DNA of 33,211 nucleotides from Anaerolineae bacterium (GCA_016931315.1 JAFGFB010000097.1:1-33211); one strand, 5' to 3'; shown: positions 23,098 through 31,476, numbered from the stretch's first letter. Numbers and translations: made by a program. The notes: generated by a model from the sequence alone, not told the origin.

Positions 23098-23817
23098 CTA
23101 GCCCAATGCTCTCAATGCAGCGATACGGTCGCGGATGGTCTTGTGATTTTTGTAGCCCAACGCAACGGCTTGCCGAAGGGAACTCTCCGCTTCGTCGAAG
23201 CGTTTGGCCATCGCGTAGGCCAGCGCCAGATTGGCGTGCGCAATCGCTACGGTCGGGTTGAGCCGAATCGCATGCTCCAGGCTTTGGATGGCGCGTTCGA
23301 CCTGGTTCCTGAAGATATAGAGTGCTCCCAGACTGGCGTGGAGCTCCGCATAGCCGGGCTCCAGACTCAGAGCTTTCTGATAGCTGCTTTCGGCGGCTTC
23401 GTAGTTGCCCTGATGCCGGTAGGCGATCCCAAGTCCTACCCACGCGCGATAGAAGCGCGCATCCGCATCAAGCGCGCGTTGATAGCAGGAAATGGCCGCA
23501 GCGTAGTTAGTGAGTTGGTCATGGGCATTGCCGAGAACCGTGAGCATCGTGGCCCTGCTGTAGCGTTGGGTCTTGAGTGTTAGCGCTTTCTCCAACTCAC
23601 GCACGGCAGTGAGATATTCGCCCGCTTCGTAAGCCTGAACGCCCCGATAAGCGTATCCATCCCCCGATTCATCTGTGGGGGAAGGCGCGGGTGTTCCTGT
23701 GTCAACCAGAATCTGCGGGGTTCCACAGTAGGGACAGACAATTTCTCCAGGTCCAGGGTTGAGCGGTGCGCCACACTTGGCGCAGGTCAGAGATTGCATT
23801 TGATATTTGGGCGGCAC
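23098..23817 (-). CDS. Zinc-ribbon TPR-repeat protein (GTG start)
   Basis: 239 residues. An N-terminal zinc ribbon (CAKCG at residues 12-16 and CPYCG about 17 residues later) is followed by a short linker and about four to five TPR units between residues 55 and 235, for example AISCYQRALDADARFYRAWVG, split here as consecutive 34-residue helical pairs. The domain pairing suggests a protein-interaction scaffold. The start is GTG 23817 with GAGGTGAT five bases upstream; ATG 23799 would remove six residues and has no ribosome binding site. It lies 65 bp after the upstream gene. Confidence 0.85.
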   Translation of the reverse strand: MPPKYQMQSLTCAKCGAPLNPGPGEIVCPYCGTPQILVDTGTPAPSPTDESGDGYAYRGVQAYEAGEYLTAVRELEKALTLKTQRYSRATMLTVLGNAHDQLTNYAAAISCYQRALDADARFYRAWVGLGIAYRHQGNYEAAESSYQKALSLEPGYAELHASLGALYIFRNQVERAIQSLEHAIRLNPTVAIAHANLALAYAMAKRFDEAESSLRQAVALGYKNHKTIRDRIAALRALG

Positions 23818-23882
23818 AGGAAATCACCTCGGATTTTGATGTGGATTCGATGGATGCAGCTCAAGGGTGTGGATGTGTGTGT

Positions 23883-25769
23883 TCAATCTGGCACTACCGG
23901 GTCCACCGGCTCTGTGATCAGGGTGGCATGTTCCCCGCCGGGCCCGGCATTCTCGCGGTCTTTGGTTTCCAGGGTATAGGCCAGCAGCGAATCCAGCAAA
24001 AAGTCATAATCCTGGGCATCCCAACCCACGCCTGCCCCGCCAAACGTGAAGGGCGTGAAGGCAAGCAATTCAGGATCCTGTGCTGCGAGGCTGTCATACC
24101 AGCGCACCGCCTGCATCACGCGGCTGAGATTGGCGGGGTTGTAGCCGCCGTTGCCGCCGTACCACTCGGAGATGACGATGGGCACATAGATGCCCCGTTC
24201 ACGCAGCAGGTGCAGCAGGTAGCGATAGCGGAACGAGAGCGAACCGGTGCCGGGAATCTTGGGCGCACCAGGGAGTGTGTGTTCGGGTCCCCACCATAAA
24301 TCAATGGGCGCAGTTTCCCAGGTGTAGCCCGCGATATTGAGCGCCCCTTCGTGCAGGCTCAGAATGTGTCCGCCAGCAGCCATGCGCTCGAAGACCCCAG
24401 TCTCTCCCATTGCGACGTAGTCTGCCCATTCTGGAGTGCCACAGTTGAGAGAGAACAGCGCCAGACGTTTGCAGGGCAGGTCCCACTTCTCGGCGATATC
24501 GAGCATGTACAGCATGAGCAGCGCCATTTGGCGATAGCCAGAGCCATCTGCTGTTTTGAAATCCGCCTCGTTGACGGGTGTTTCCAGGTAGTCAATAGCT
24601 TCCAGGCGCTTTCCGTTATCGTAGGGTGCTTCTTCAAGGCATTTTTGGTGTAGCAATGCCATGAGTTGCGCTGCGCGCTCCTCAAGCTGTGCTTGGGAGA
24701 GGTCTACAATGCCCGGCGCATGTTCAATCGCGAAGCCAAAAGTCTTGCGTGCCAGGTTCAGGGTTTTGGGGGAAACCGCTTTGACCGCGGTCAGGGCTGA
24801 CCAATCGTCCACGAATTTAACCAGCGGCACGGTCACGCCTTGTTGCGCCAACTTCTTGATCTGCTCGGGCACGCGCCGCGGGGCGATGCAGTGGTAACCG
24901 GCTTTGGTTCCCCGGGCGACGTGAAGTTGGGGTGCTGTGGGAATATGATGGTGTGGTTTCTCCGGGTGTTCCTCGTGCGGCGGTTTTTCCGGCGGTTCTT
25001 GCGGCTCCTGTGGGAGCGGGTTTTCAGGCTCGACCACAACCAGCTCACAATCATCCCAGGCGATATCGTTGTGCACTACCGGCCAGAGCGTTGAGGAGCG
25101 CAGGAAGACGGTGACCACCTCGGCAGCGGCGACTGCCTCGATGGCGAGAGGTTCTACGCGGTAGGCGTTGAAGATGTGCCAACCTGGGGACCACAGCACC
25201 GTAGGTGCGTAGGGGTCAATGCCACCGGTGGGATCTATACCAACGCTTTGCATCACGCTGCGTCGGTCATCATTCAGCCCTGGTGTACCCGCTGGCCATG
25301 CCAGCGCCCCGTAGCCAGGGAGTGACCAGGTGGGGGGGTGGGCGTCGTCGCCAATCCAGGCATGCGTGTAGGCGCTGAAGCGCAGGCGCGTGCCTGGGGT
25401 CACCGTAACTTGTTGCAGCAATCCGCCTTCGTGAATGCGTCGCCAGGTAAAGAGATAGGCGGCGGTCAATCCCGAACGATGTCGCTGGTGCACGGTTTCG
25501 GTGAGGCGGATTTCTGGCTCGGCCCAGCCGATACGGTTGTAGGGGTCCCAGGGAACCGGATTATCATTGCGTTGGTGCGCGTACCAGGCCCACCAGCCCA
25601 CCGGATTGTGAATTTCTCCACGTTCGACGGTGTAGCGTTTGGTAATCGGTCCACCTGTGCGGTCTACTTCATAGACGTAGGCAGTATGATGCGGTTTGGT
25701 GTGGGTGCTTTCATCCCAGAGAGGGCGATAACCGCCCTCAAAATCGCCATTGATCAGGAGTTTGCCCAT
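23883..25769 (-). CDS. Two-domain protein: possible carbohydrate-binding module plus TIM-barrel-like domain
   Basis: 628 residues and no signal peptide. The N-terminal domain (about 1-243) starts LLINGDFEGGY and is rich in Trp and aromatics with beta-strand pattern, resembling jelly-roll carbohydrate-binding modules. A Pro/Glu/His-rich linker follows (about 244-277). The C-terminal domain (about 280-628) has alternating strand/helix segments: GVTVPLVKFVDDW, KRLALFSLNCGTPEW, GGHILSLHEGA, YVPIVISEWYGGNGGY and LLAFTPFTFGG. The acidic ISEWYG near 560 recalls the strand-7 nucleophile of clan-A glycoside hydrolases. I do not recognise the family with certainty. Start ATG 25769 has GGAGAGG upstream; the longer open frame to 25877 merely translates an intergenic repeat. 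Confidence 0.7.
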   Translation of the reverse strand: MGKLLINGDFEGGYRPLWDESTHTKPHHTAYVYEVDRTGGPITKRYTVERGEIHNPVGWWAWYAHQRNDNPVPWDPYNRIGWAEPEIRLTETVHQRHRSGLTAAYLFTWRRIHEGGLLQQVTVTPGTRLRFSAYTHAWIGDDAHPPTWSLPGYGALAWPAGTPGLNDDRRSVMQSVGIDPTGGIDPYAPTVLWSPGWHIFNAYRVEPLAIEAVAAAEVVTVFLRSSTLWPVVHNDIAWDDCELVVVEPENPLPQEPQEPPEKPPHEEHPEKPHHHIPTAPQLHVARGTKAGYHCIAPRRVPEQIKKLAQQGVTVPLVKFVDDWSALTAVKAVSPKTLNLARKTFGFAIEHAPGIVDLSQAQLEERAAQLMALLHQKCLEEAPYDNGKRLEAIDYLETPVNEADFKTADGSGYRQMALLMLYMLDIAEKWDLPCKRLALFSLNCGTPEWADYVAMGETGVFERMAAGGHILSLHEGALNIAGYTWETAPIDLWWGPEHTLPGAPKIPGTGSLSFRYRYLLHLLRERGIYVPIVISEWYGGNGGYNPANLSRVMQAVRWYDSLAAQDPELLAFTPFTFGGAGVGWDAQDYDFLLDSLLAYTLETKDRENAGPGGEHATLITEPVDPVVPD

Positions 25770-25784
25770 TTTCCTCTCCTTTCT

Positions 25785-25963
25785 TTCCACAGTGGCAAAA
25801 TCGGCTAGATCACTCAAAAACCCTCTGCGCCTCTCTCCGCAAGCGTGATTTTTGCGGGCGCAGCCCACAAAAATCACAAAAAAAAGCTACCTCTTTGTGG
25901 TCTTGCATCGCCCACATGCTCGTTAGTCTAGCCACTATTGCCGCTCTAGTTTTTTTCTGAATA
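25785..25963. repeat. About 170-bp direct repeat, copy A, with hairpin
   Basis: Aligned over its whole length with 29206-29376: shared blocks include CACAGTGGCAAAA, GATCACTCAAAAA, CCCTCTGCGCCTCTCTCCGC, GCATCGCCCACA, GTCTAGCC and TATTGCCGC, ending in CTAGTTTTTTT. It contains a hairpin at 25845-25877 (10 bp, one mismatch, 4 bp; loop GCA) with outer stem GTGATTTTTG. It fills the gap between the two-domain protein and the methyltransferase and holds no gene. Confidence 0.85.
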
Positions 25964-26773
25964 CTAGACACCTTTTTTGCGTCGCAAGATGACGGTATAG
26001 GTATAGTCGGTCTGAAAATCCTGGAGCAATTCGGCGATTGAGACCTGCGCAGGGGCAGGATCGAAGGCTTGCCCGGCGAATTCTGCATGGTTGATTTCAA
26101 ACCCGGTGCCCTCCAGGAGGAGCAGCAGGTCTGCAGGGGTGTAGCAGCGGATAGATTGTCGCCTTGCGGCAGCGACATCTTCTGCCGGTTCCCATTCGTC
26201 TATCCAGCGCCCGAGGACGGCGTCGTAATAGGAGCGTTCGGTCATGTCCACTGAACCGGGGACATCTTCGAGGCGGTCCAGCGATTGGGCAGTGCCGGCG
26301 AGCCGTATGGGTCCGAAGGGGTGATAGACATCCATGATGATGACGCCATCGGGGGCAAGCCATTCGGCGGCGATGCGTTGCAGCAGTTGGCGCTGCTCGC
26401 GGTCGGAACCTAAGCCAAAAGCCTCGAAGAGGCAGACCGCATCAAAAGTCCCGGGTATGGCGGCGGTGAGGTAGTCACCCTGGAGTGGGGTTAGCCGGGG
26501 AGTTTTTTCGGCGGCTTTTGAAAGGAGTGCGTAGTTCCCGGCGCTGATATCGAGCGCCGTGACGGCATAACCTGCTGCGGCAAGGAAAGCTGCGGTCTCG
26601 CCGGTCCCGGCAGCGAGTTCGAGCAAGCGTTTCGGCGGGGGCCCGGCGAAACGTTCGACGCGTTCGAGTCGGGGCTGGAGATTCTCGCCCTCATACCAGC
26701 TAAATCCCCACCATTCTGCCGCGGCATCGTAGAATTCCTTAATCCAGGTCCGATCTTCAACGTGATGATTCAT
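25964..26773 (-). CDS. Class I SAM-dependent methyltransferase
   Basis: 269 residues. Motif I is LLELAAGTGETAAFLAAAG (from residue 50), followed by VTALDISAGNYALL; GAFD-like motif IV is GTFDAVCLFEAFGLG, and DGVIIMDVYHPFG is the motif V/VI strand. The N-terminus YDAAAEWWGFSWY is typical of small-molecule methyltransferases of the UbiE/Methyltransf_25 type. ATG 26773 is preceded by a G-rich ribosome binding site. The nearest upstream gene is the zinc-finger miniprotein, 56 bp away. The substrate is unknown. Confidence 0.88.
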   Translation of the reverse strand: MNHHVEDRTWIKEFYDAAAEWWGFSWYEGENLQPRLERVERFAGPPPKRLLELAAGTGETAAFLAAAGYAVTALDISAGNYALLSKAAEKTPRLTPLQGDYLTAAIPGTFDAVCLFEAFGLGSDREQRQLLQRIAAEWLAPDGVIIMDVYHPFGPIRLAGTAQSLDRLEDVPGSVDMTERSYYDAVLGRWIDEWEPAEDVAAARRQSIRCYTPADLLLLLEGTGFEINHAEFAGQAFDPAPAQVSIAELLQDFQTDYTYTVILRRKKGV

Positions 26774-26829
26774 GGGGCGCCCCCCTTGATTGGCTAATTT
26801 TTGTGGACATTGCTGCGGAAATCCAGCTT

Positions 26830-27081
26830 CTAGAACGCGAACTCAATGCGCTGCTGGCGCAAAGTTTGTACCACGCGCTCGATGCACTTGGAATCGGTGA
26901 TGCCACGCTGCGCCAGGCGCGCGGTTACGGTTTGCCGGAGTTCGTCTTCCGTCAATGCTGCCAGTTCCGCCCGGCAGGTGTCGCAGATGACATCTTCCGG
27001 AACGATGAAATCACCATAGACGGCGGTAAAGGTTTTCTGACACAGGAAGCATTCTAAATCGCGGGGGACCATGCCGACCAT
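26830..27081 (-). CDS. Small zinc-finger protein
   Basis: 83 residues. Two CxxC knuckles, CFLC (about residues 11-14) and CDTC (about 33-36), are spaced for one zinc ribbon, followed by a charged helical C-terminus (TEDELRQTVTARLAQRG). The family is not identified; a DNA-, RNA- or protein-binding role is possible. ATG 27081 has AAGGAGAT at good spacing; a second ATG at 27072 would drop three residues. Confidence 0.75.
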   Translation of the reverse strand: MVGMVPRDLECFLCQKTFTAVYGDFIVPEDVICDTCRAELAALTEDELRQTVTARLAQRGITDSKCIERVVQTLRQQRIEFAF

Positions 27082-27168
27082 CGCATATCTCCTTGGGTCG
27101 TGTCTAAAGAGTACCTTTTTGGACTATGATTTGACTGGGTGAAATGTGCGAAGTGTGTGAAAGTTTCT

Positions 27169-27660
27169 TCATGGCACTTTTGCTCGGCAGAGATTGTGAT
27201 TATCCAGGGATACTTCTACCTCGATGGTATCACCCACGTTCAGGCGTTGGTAGCTTTCCAGGCTGATCTGTTGCTTGATGGGAGCGCCGTCATTCACCAT
27301 GAAGACGATCCAATACACATGGCTATTCGGTGTGGCTTCAAGGCTGCCGATTTCCTCGTGGGCGAAGCCCAGAATTTTCCCTGGTTGCACGGTATAGCCC
27401 TGCTCTAAATGGCGGGCTTGCTGGTAACGTTGCCACTCCCTGACGCCCAGCCGTGCAGGCCAGGCGACAAAGATGATAAGCCAGCCCGCGACCACAATCC
27501 AGGATAGGGGCTTTCCCTGTTTGGCGGCGAGATAAACGAGACACAAGAGGAGCAGAAGCATCACCCCGGCGACGCCAAACAAAAACCAACTTACCCCACG
27601 TGCTAACCGGGGAATAGGAGCAGCTTCCTGCCGTGGGAGTTTCATGGATGGTTTGGTCAT
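27169..27660 (-). CDS. Small membrane protein, DUF3592-like
   Basis: 163 residues. Two hydrophobic helices (about residues 24-46 and 54-74) precede a soluble beta-rich domain. The C-terminal part, YQRLNVGDTIEVEVSLDNHN, matches the general pattern of DUF3592 proteins (a short domain ending in KVGDTVEVxYDPxNP). Function is unknown. The start is taken as ATG 27660; ATG 27645 is an alternative and neither has a strong ribosome binding site. It lies 30 bp after the hydrolase stop, so it may be transcribed with it. Confidence 0.65.
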   Translation of the reverse strand: MTKPSMKLPRQEAAPIPRLARGVSWFLFGVAGVMLLLLLCLVYLAAKQGKPLSWIVVAGWLIIFVAWPARLGVREWQRYQQARHLEQGYTVQPGKILGFAHEEIGSLEATPNSHVYWIVFMVNDGAPIKQQISLESYQRLNVGDTIEVEVSLDNHNLCRAKVP

Positions 27661-27690
27661 CAGTTTGCTTCTGCCCCATTACCCGCCGAA

Positions 27691-28374
27691 CTACGCCAGT
27701 TTACGGATACGAACCTCGATATCCTTCTCGGCGCTGAGCAATTCGACCAGCTCCGTGACGTTGGTGTTGCCGTAGTGATAAGGATAGAGTACGCGGGGCT
27801 TGAAGGTTTTTGCGGCATCCGCAACCATTGCCGGCGTCATGGTGTACGGCAGGTTCATCGGCAGAAATGCGATAGCGATATTCTGGAGCTGCCGCATTTC
27901 CGGGATATTCTCGGTGTCGCCTGCGATGTACACGCGTTGGCCCCCAAACGTCAGGATGTAGCCATTGCCTCGTCCTTGTGGGTGAAAGGGCTGCCCATTG
28001 TCGCGCTTGCGCAGGATATTGTACGCCGGCACCGCTTCGATGCGTAGTCCGTCGAGGGTGTAAGTGTCTCCGTTGCGCATGATGATTCCACCCTGAAGCT
28101 GCGCGGCGCAGGTCTCGGTCAGCACAATTTGCGTCGCGGGGGTGCGGATGGCGGCGATGGCGGCTAAATCAAGGTGGTCGGGGTGTTCATGGGTGATCAG
28201 GATGACATCCGCTGCGGGTAGCCGGGTATAATCGGCGACGCGGGTGAAGGGATCAATGTAAATTTCTTTGCCCTGGAAGGTAAAGAGCAGGCTGCCATGC
28301 CCCAGGAAGGTGATCTGCAGGGCGCCGGACGAGGTGGCAATGACATCGGTTTCGTATGGCGTTTGTGTGGGCAT
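27691..28374 (-). CDS. Metallo-beta-lactamase-fold hydrolase, UlaG/UPF0173 type
   Basis: 227 residues. FLGHGSLLF and the metal motif THEHPDHLD (His62, His64, Asp66, His67) identify the metal-dependent hydrolase superfamily of UlaG and YtkL; VYIAGDTENI provides the later Asp ligand, and LYPYHYGN is near the C-terminus. Members cleave lactones or phosphodiesters, but many are uncharacterised; this one cannot be assigned a substrate. The start is ATG 28374, seven bases from AAGGAGG; the adjacent ATG 28377 is four bases away and is less well spaced. A clear promoter lies at 28420-28447. Confidence 0.88.
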   Translation of the reverse strand: MPTQTPYETDVIATSSGALQITFLGHGSLLFTFQGKEIYIDPFTRVADYTRLPAADVILITHEHPDHLDLAAIAAIRTPATQIVLTETCAAQLQGGIIMRNGDTYTLDGLRIEAVPAYNILRKRDNGQPFHPQGRGNGYILTFGGQRVYIAGDTENIPEMRQLQNIAIAFLPMNLPYTMTPAMVADAAKTFKPRVLYPYHYGNTNVTELVELLSAEKDIEVRIRKLA

Positions 28375-28405
28375 CATTATTCCTCCTTGCTGGAAGGCTG
28401 CGGTA

Positions 28406-28447
28406 ATTCTCTGCTGCTGAGAATACACTTTTTACCGCTGCTGTCAA
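28406..28447 (-). promoter_or_regulatory. Promoter with palindrome before the UlaG-type hydrolase
   Basis: On the minus strand TTGACA (28447-28442, perfect consensus) and TATTCT (28425-28420) are 16 bp apart. The palindrome ATTCTC-7-GAGAAT (28406-28424) overlaps the -10 and start-site region, as expected of an operator. No regulator gene lies next to it, so the binding protein is unknown. Confidence 0.65.
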
Positions 28448-28511
28448 TAATGGTTGGGAAAGGGCGATGTCTCCCTACCTCGTATCTTTTCCCTGCACGC
28501 ATAAGCTGGCT

Positions 28512-29189
28512 TTATCCCAAGAGCCGCCGGCGAATGGCGTCCAGGTCTTCTTGGATGGCGCCGCCGGATTTGAGATAGTCAGCCACATCCAGCCCCTCGA
28601 GTGCGCCAAACAGCGCCTCAGGCACTGAGGAATTCTCGTGCGCCAGGAGCTCTTCGCGGATGGGGTCCACGCTGAGTTCGTAATCCGCGACAATGTCCTC
28701 GGGCACGACCCCGATTAGTGCTAGCAGGAGCAGGGCGATGATGCCGGTGCGGTCATGGCCACGGATGCAATGGAAAAGGACGCCGCCTGGACACGCCCGG
28801 GCAATGGCGGAGATGGCGGCGGCGTGACGTTGGGGCCAACGTCCTAGCGCATCCCGGTAGTAGAGCGGTGTACCCCAGAGGTCGGAAGACGCCCACCGTC
28901 GTGCAAATTCCCGATCCGTGACGTCCTCGATGGCTACTTGAACCGTTACGAGGTCAGGATAGGGTGGGGAGACCACGAGCGCTTCTTCGACCATCCCGTG
29001 CGTATTGAGTGTGATAATCGTGCGGATGCCATAGGCATAGAGCGCAGCCCAGCCCGCAGCAGTAAGTCGCGAGGGGGAATCCGAACGCACTAACGCCCCA
29101 TAGTGCGTCATGCGGCCATCGCCAGTCCGAAGGCCCCCGAGATCGCGGACATTGACACAACCTTCCCAGGATAGACGGCGTTGGTTCAT
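28512..29189 (-). CDS. Tyrosine-protein phosphatase (Y_phosphatase3/DSP type)
   Basis: 225 residues. NVRDLGG (13-19) and the signature HCIRGHDRTG (140-149), with Cys141 nucleophile and Arg147, match the Y_phosphatase3 group of bacterial tyrosine or lipid phosphatases. LVRSDSPSRLTAAGW is the typical intermediate segment. It is cytoplasmic and lacks a signal peptide. Substrates in this group include phosphotyrosine and phosphoinositides; here the target is not known. ATG 29189 has GGAG about 11 bases upstream, at the edge of a repeat. Confidence 0.9.
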   Translation of the reverse strand: MNQRRLSWEGCVNVRDLGGLRTGDGRMTHYGALVRSDSPSRLTAAGWAALYAYGIRTIITLNTHGMVEEALVVSPPYPDLVTVQVAIEDVTDREFARRWASSDLWGTPLYYRDALGRWPQRHAAAISAIARACPGGVLFHCIRGHDRTGIIALLLLALIGVVPEDIVADYELSVDPIREELLAHENSSVPEALFGALEGLDVADYLKSGGAIQEDLDAIRRRLLG

Positions 29190-29205
29190 GGCTCAAGCGC
29201 TCCTT

Positions 29206-29376
29206 TTTTTCACAGTGGCAAAACCGGTCAGATCACTCAAAAAACCCTCTGCGCCTCTCTCCGCGAGCGTGATTTTTGCGGGCTGCGCCCGCAAAAAAAC
29301 TACCTCTCTGCGTCCCTGCATCGCCCACAAGATCGTTCGTCTAGCCTCTATTGCCGCGCTAGTTTTTTTAGACATC
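29206..29376. repeat. About 170-bp direct repeat, copy B, with shortened hairpin
   Basis: Second copy of 25785-25963. The hairpin here (29273-29297) has 11 perfect pairs, GCGGGC with its complement plus five T-A pairs, and the loop TGC. The right arm lost the ATCAC half of the outer stem seen in copy A. The rest of the gap to 29449 shows no gene or clear signal. Confidence 0.85.
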
Positions 29377-29448
29377 TTTATTGCAAGTGGTGAAGTTCAC
29401 TACTGATGAAAAGTCCACTAGAGCAGGAAAGCGGTCATTAGGGCTTTC

Positions 29449-30114
29449 TCACATGGGCAGGGTGAGGGCAACACCCAGGAACCACAGATGGGTGGTCAGA
29501 AAAATCGCCCATTCAAAGATGACGAGTAGCCAGACGCGTGGGCGTTCTGCGATGGCTTCGGGGTTCAATGCTTCGGCGGTTTCGTGGGAGGTGGTCTTCC
29601 GTGTGACCAGGATCAGGAAGGCGGCGTACGACAGAACCGCGAGCGCGCCGAAGATGTTCGCGCCGAGGGGGACGATGCGGTTGCTGGCGGGCTGAACGAA
29701 GATCGCGATGCCAAACAGCAGAATGGTGACGAGTCCGAGGCGGAAAAACGTGAAAGCGGCTTTGGCATGCGGCGCCAGGTTGTTCATGGGGAAGATGCCG
29801 ACGGCAGCGCAGCCTAATGCTGCGCCGATACCGGTGAGCAAGCCGAGTTTTGCCCAGATGCTATCGAGGCTCAAGCCCAAGCCCATGATAAAGGGTACCA
29901 GAGTGACCCCGCCGACTATTAAGCCGCCATTGAAGATGGGCGCAAGCCGTGAGACACCTTGCTCGCCCAGCTCGGAGATAAAGTGGTTGAGCATCGAGAA
30001 GCGCTCTTGCTTGCGTCCGACATAGAAGAGTGCGGCGACGAAGGCCGTCATGATGATGCTGATACTGCCTGCGATGCCAAAGAAAGGGTAGAGGTCGAGA
30101 AACTCAGATTTCAT
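29449..30114 (-). CDS. DUF998-family membrane protein
   Basis: 221 residues with about six membrane helices. The segment MLNHFISELGEQGVSR (about residues 41-56) and FPMNNLAPHAKAAF are characteristic of DUF998 proteins, whose function is not established. It begins 8 bp after the stop of the next small membrane-protein gene, so the two likely form an operon and may form a complex. Confidence 0.8.
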   Translation of the reverse strand: MKSEFLDLYPFFGIAGSISIIMTAFVAALFYVGRKQERFSMLNHFISELGEQGVSRLAPIFNGGLIVGGVTLVPFIMGLGLSLDSIWAKLGLLTGIGAALGCAAVGIFPMNNLAPHAKAAFTFFRLGLVTILLFGIAIFVQPASNRIVPLGANIFGALAVLSYAAFLILVTRKTTSHETAEALNPEAIAERPRVWLLVIFEWAIFLTTHLWFLGVALTLPM

Positions 30115-30122
30115 AAAAGCAT

Positions 30123-30572
30123 CTATTGCGTGCGGCGGGCCACGATGCCGGCGCTGAGGAACAAGCTGCCGGTGATGAGGGTTGGCAGGACCACGATGAG
30201 CAGCGAGTAAAAATTGATTGGACCCTCATGGGCGGGATTGGGGAGGAGGATGCTGAGGAAGAATCCGGTGAGCGCCAGGCTACTGAGGCATAGGATGATG
30301 CCGGCTTCGAATGGACGCTTCCAGGCGAGAATCCCGACCAGCACGACGACCAGCGCCTCCACCAGGTGCATCACACCGTTGATATCGCCTCCCACCATCT
30401 CGGCGATGCCGAAGATGAGGAAGATGGCGAGCGGAATGGCTAGAAAGACGCATGCAGCAATGCGTAGCCGCTGCGCGGACCGGTTAGTCTGAATGCGCAG
30501 GTCGGGGCCTCGGCGCAAAACGATGATGAATAGCACGACAATCGCGGCAATGTTGGCAATGAAAAAGGTCAT
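30123..30572 (-). CDS. Small membrane protein of unknown function
   Basis: 149 residues with four to five hydrophobic segments (about 1-20, 35-55, 66-84, 90-110 and 118-142) and a basic cytoplasmic loop RRGPDLRIQTNRSAQRLR after the first helix. Family not recognised. ATG 30572 follows GGAGC at good spacing. It is the first gene of a pair with the DUF998 protein. Confidence 0.7.
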   Translation of the reverse strand: MTFFIANIAAIVVLFIIVLRRGPDLRIQTNRSAQRLRIAACVFLAIPLAIFLIFGIAEMVGGDINGVMHLVEALVVVLVGILAWKRPFEAGIILCLSSLALTGFFLSILLPNPAHEGPINFYSLLIVVLPTLITGSLFLSAGIVARRTQ

Positions 30573-30662
30573 GGCTCAGCTCCTTTGATTAGCAACGTTA
30601 TCGCCCTGTTGTCGCTTTGGGCGAGTTTTCCAGAATACTGCTGGGAAAATTCACGAATTGCT

Positions 30663-31475
30663 TCAGGTCAGCCCATTGCCGCTTATTGGAGGAATAGGGA
30701 AGATGTCGAAGGCATCTGCTTGCGGTTCGTAGCCGAGCAGCGCCCGTGTCTCGGTCAGGTCAAGGCGTTTGAAGCGGTTATTCGAGATGGCGTGGGCAAT
30801 GGCGAAGGTGATGTTGGGCGTCTCAAGACATTTGAGCAGCAGGGTGTTGAGGTCGGCGGCGCTCAGGAAGGCGTTGAGTTCGTCGAGAGCGTTCCAGGTG
30901 GCGAGTTCTTCGGGAAGCACGTAGGCGCCGATGCGCAGGACGATGGTGGGTAAGCCTTCGTTGAAGGCGAAATGGGCTGCCAGCGCCTCGCCGAAGGCTT
31001 TCGATACGCCGTAGAGGTTCCCGGGTCTGACCGGCATGGCTGCGTGAATCTGAACATCGGGCGGATAGGCGGAGACGACGTGCGCGCTGCTGGCGAAGAT
31101 CAGACGGCGGCAGCCCGCGTCTCTGGCGGCGCGGAACAGGTTGGCGGTGGCAATGATGTTGTTGGGCAGCAGGGAGGTGGTGAAATCGGCTTCGGGTGAG
31201 GCATCCGCCGCCAAATGGAGGACGAAATCCATGCCCGCGCATGCCTGGCGGCAGGCTTCAGGGTCCTGCAGGTCGAGGACGAGACTCTCACCGGGTGGGG
31301 ATCCCAACCGGACGGTATCCCAGGGGACGCGATCCACGATGCGGATGGCGTAGCGGGGCGCGGCAAAGCGGGCGAAGGTCGCGCCGATTTTGCCGCAACC
31401 GCCGGTGATGAGAAGTTGGGGGGGGTGACAATTCGCTGATAGTTGATTCGGCTTCTCCATAAGGCACGTTTTCAT
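30663..31475 (-). CDS. NAD-dependent epimerase/dehydratase family protein (extended SDR)
   Basis: 270 residues. The dinucleotide motif LLITGGCGKIGATFARF (about 21-37), the acidic LDLQDPEAC, DFVLHLAADASPEADF and active-site segment YGVSKAFGEAL (YxxxK) identify an extended short-chain dehydrogenase. Length is shorter than sugar-nucleotide epimerases (about 310-330), and nearer to uronate dehydrogenase-type members (about 265). That similarity is suggestive only. It starts one base after the racemase stop, so it is translationally coupled to it; ATG 31475 is probable, and 31460 is an alternative. Confidence 0.85.
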   Translation of the reverse strand: MKTCLMEKPNQLSANCHPPQLLITGGCGKIGATFARFAAPRYAIRIVDRVPWDTVRLGSPPGESLVLDLQDPEACRQACAGMDFVLHLAADASPEADFTTSLLPNNIIATANLFRAARDAGCRRLIFASSAHVVSAYPPDVQIHAAMPVRPGNLYGVSKAFGEALAAHFAFNEGLPTIVLRIGAYVLPEELATWNALDELNAFLSAADLNTLLLKCLETPNITFAIAHAISNNRFKRLDLTETRALLGYEPQADAFDIFPIPPISGNGLT

Positions 31476-31476
31476 C

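Noticed and set aside
25770-25877. N-terminal extension of the two-domain protein
   Set aside because: The extension translates the same intergenic repeat that is open before 29206; a strong ribosome binding site supports ATG 25769.
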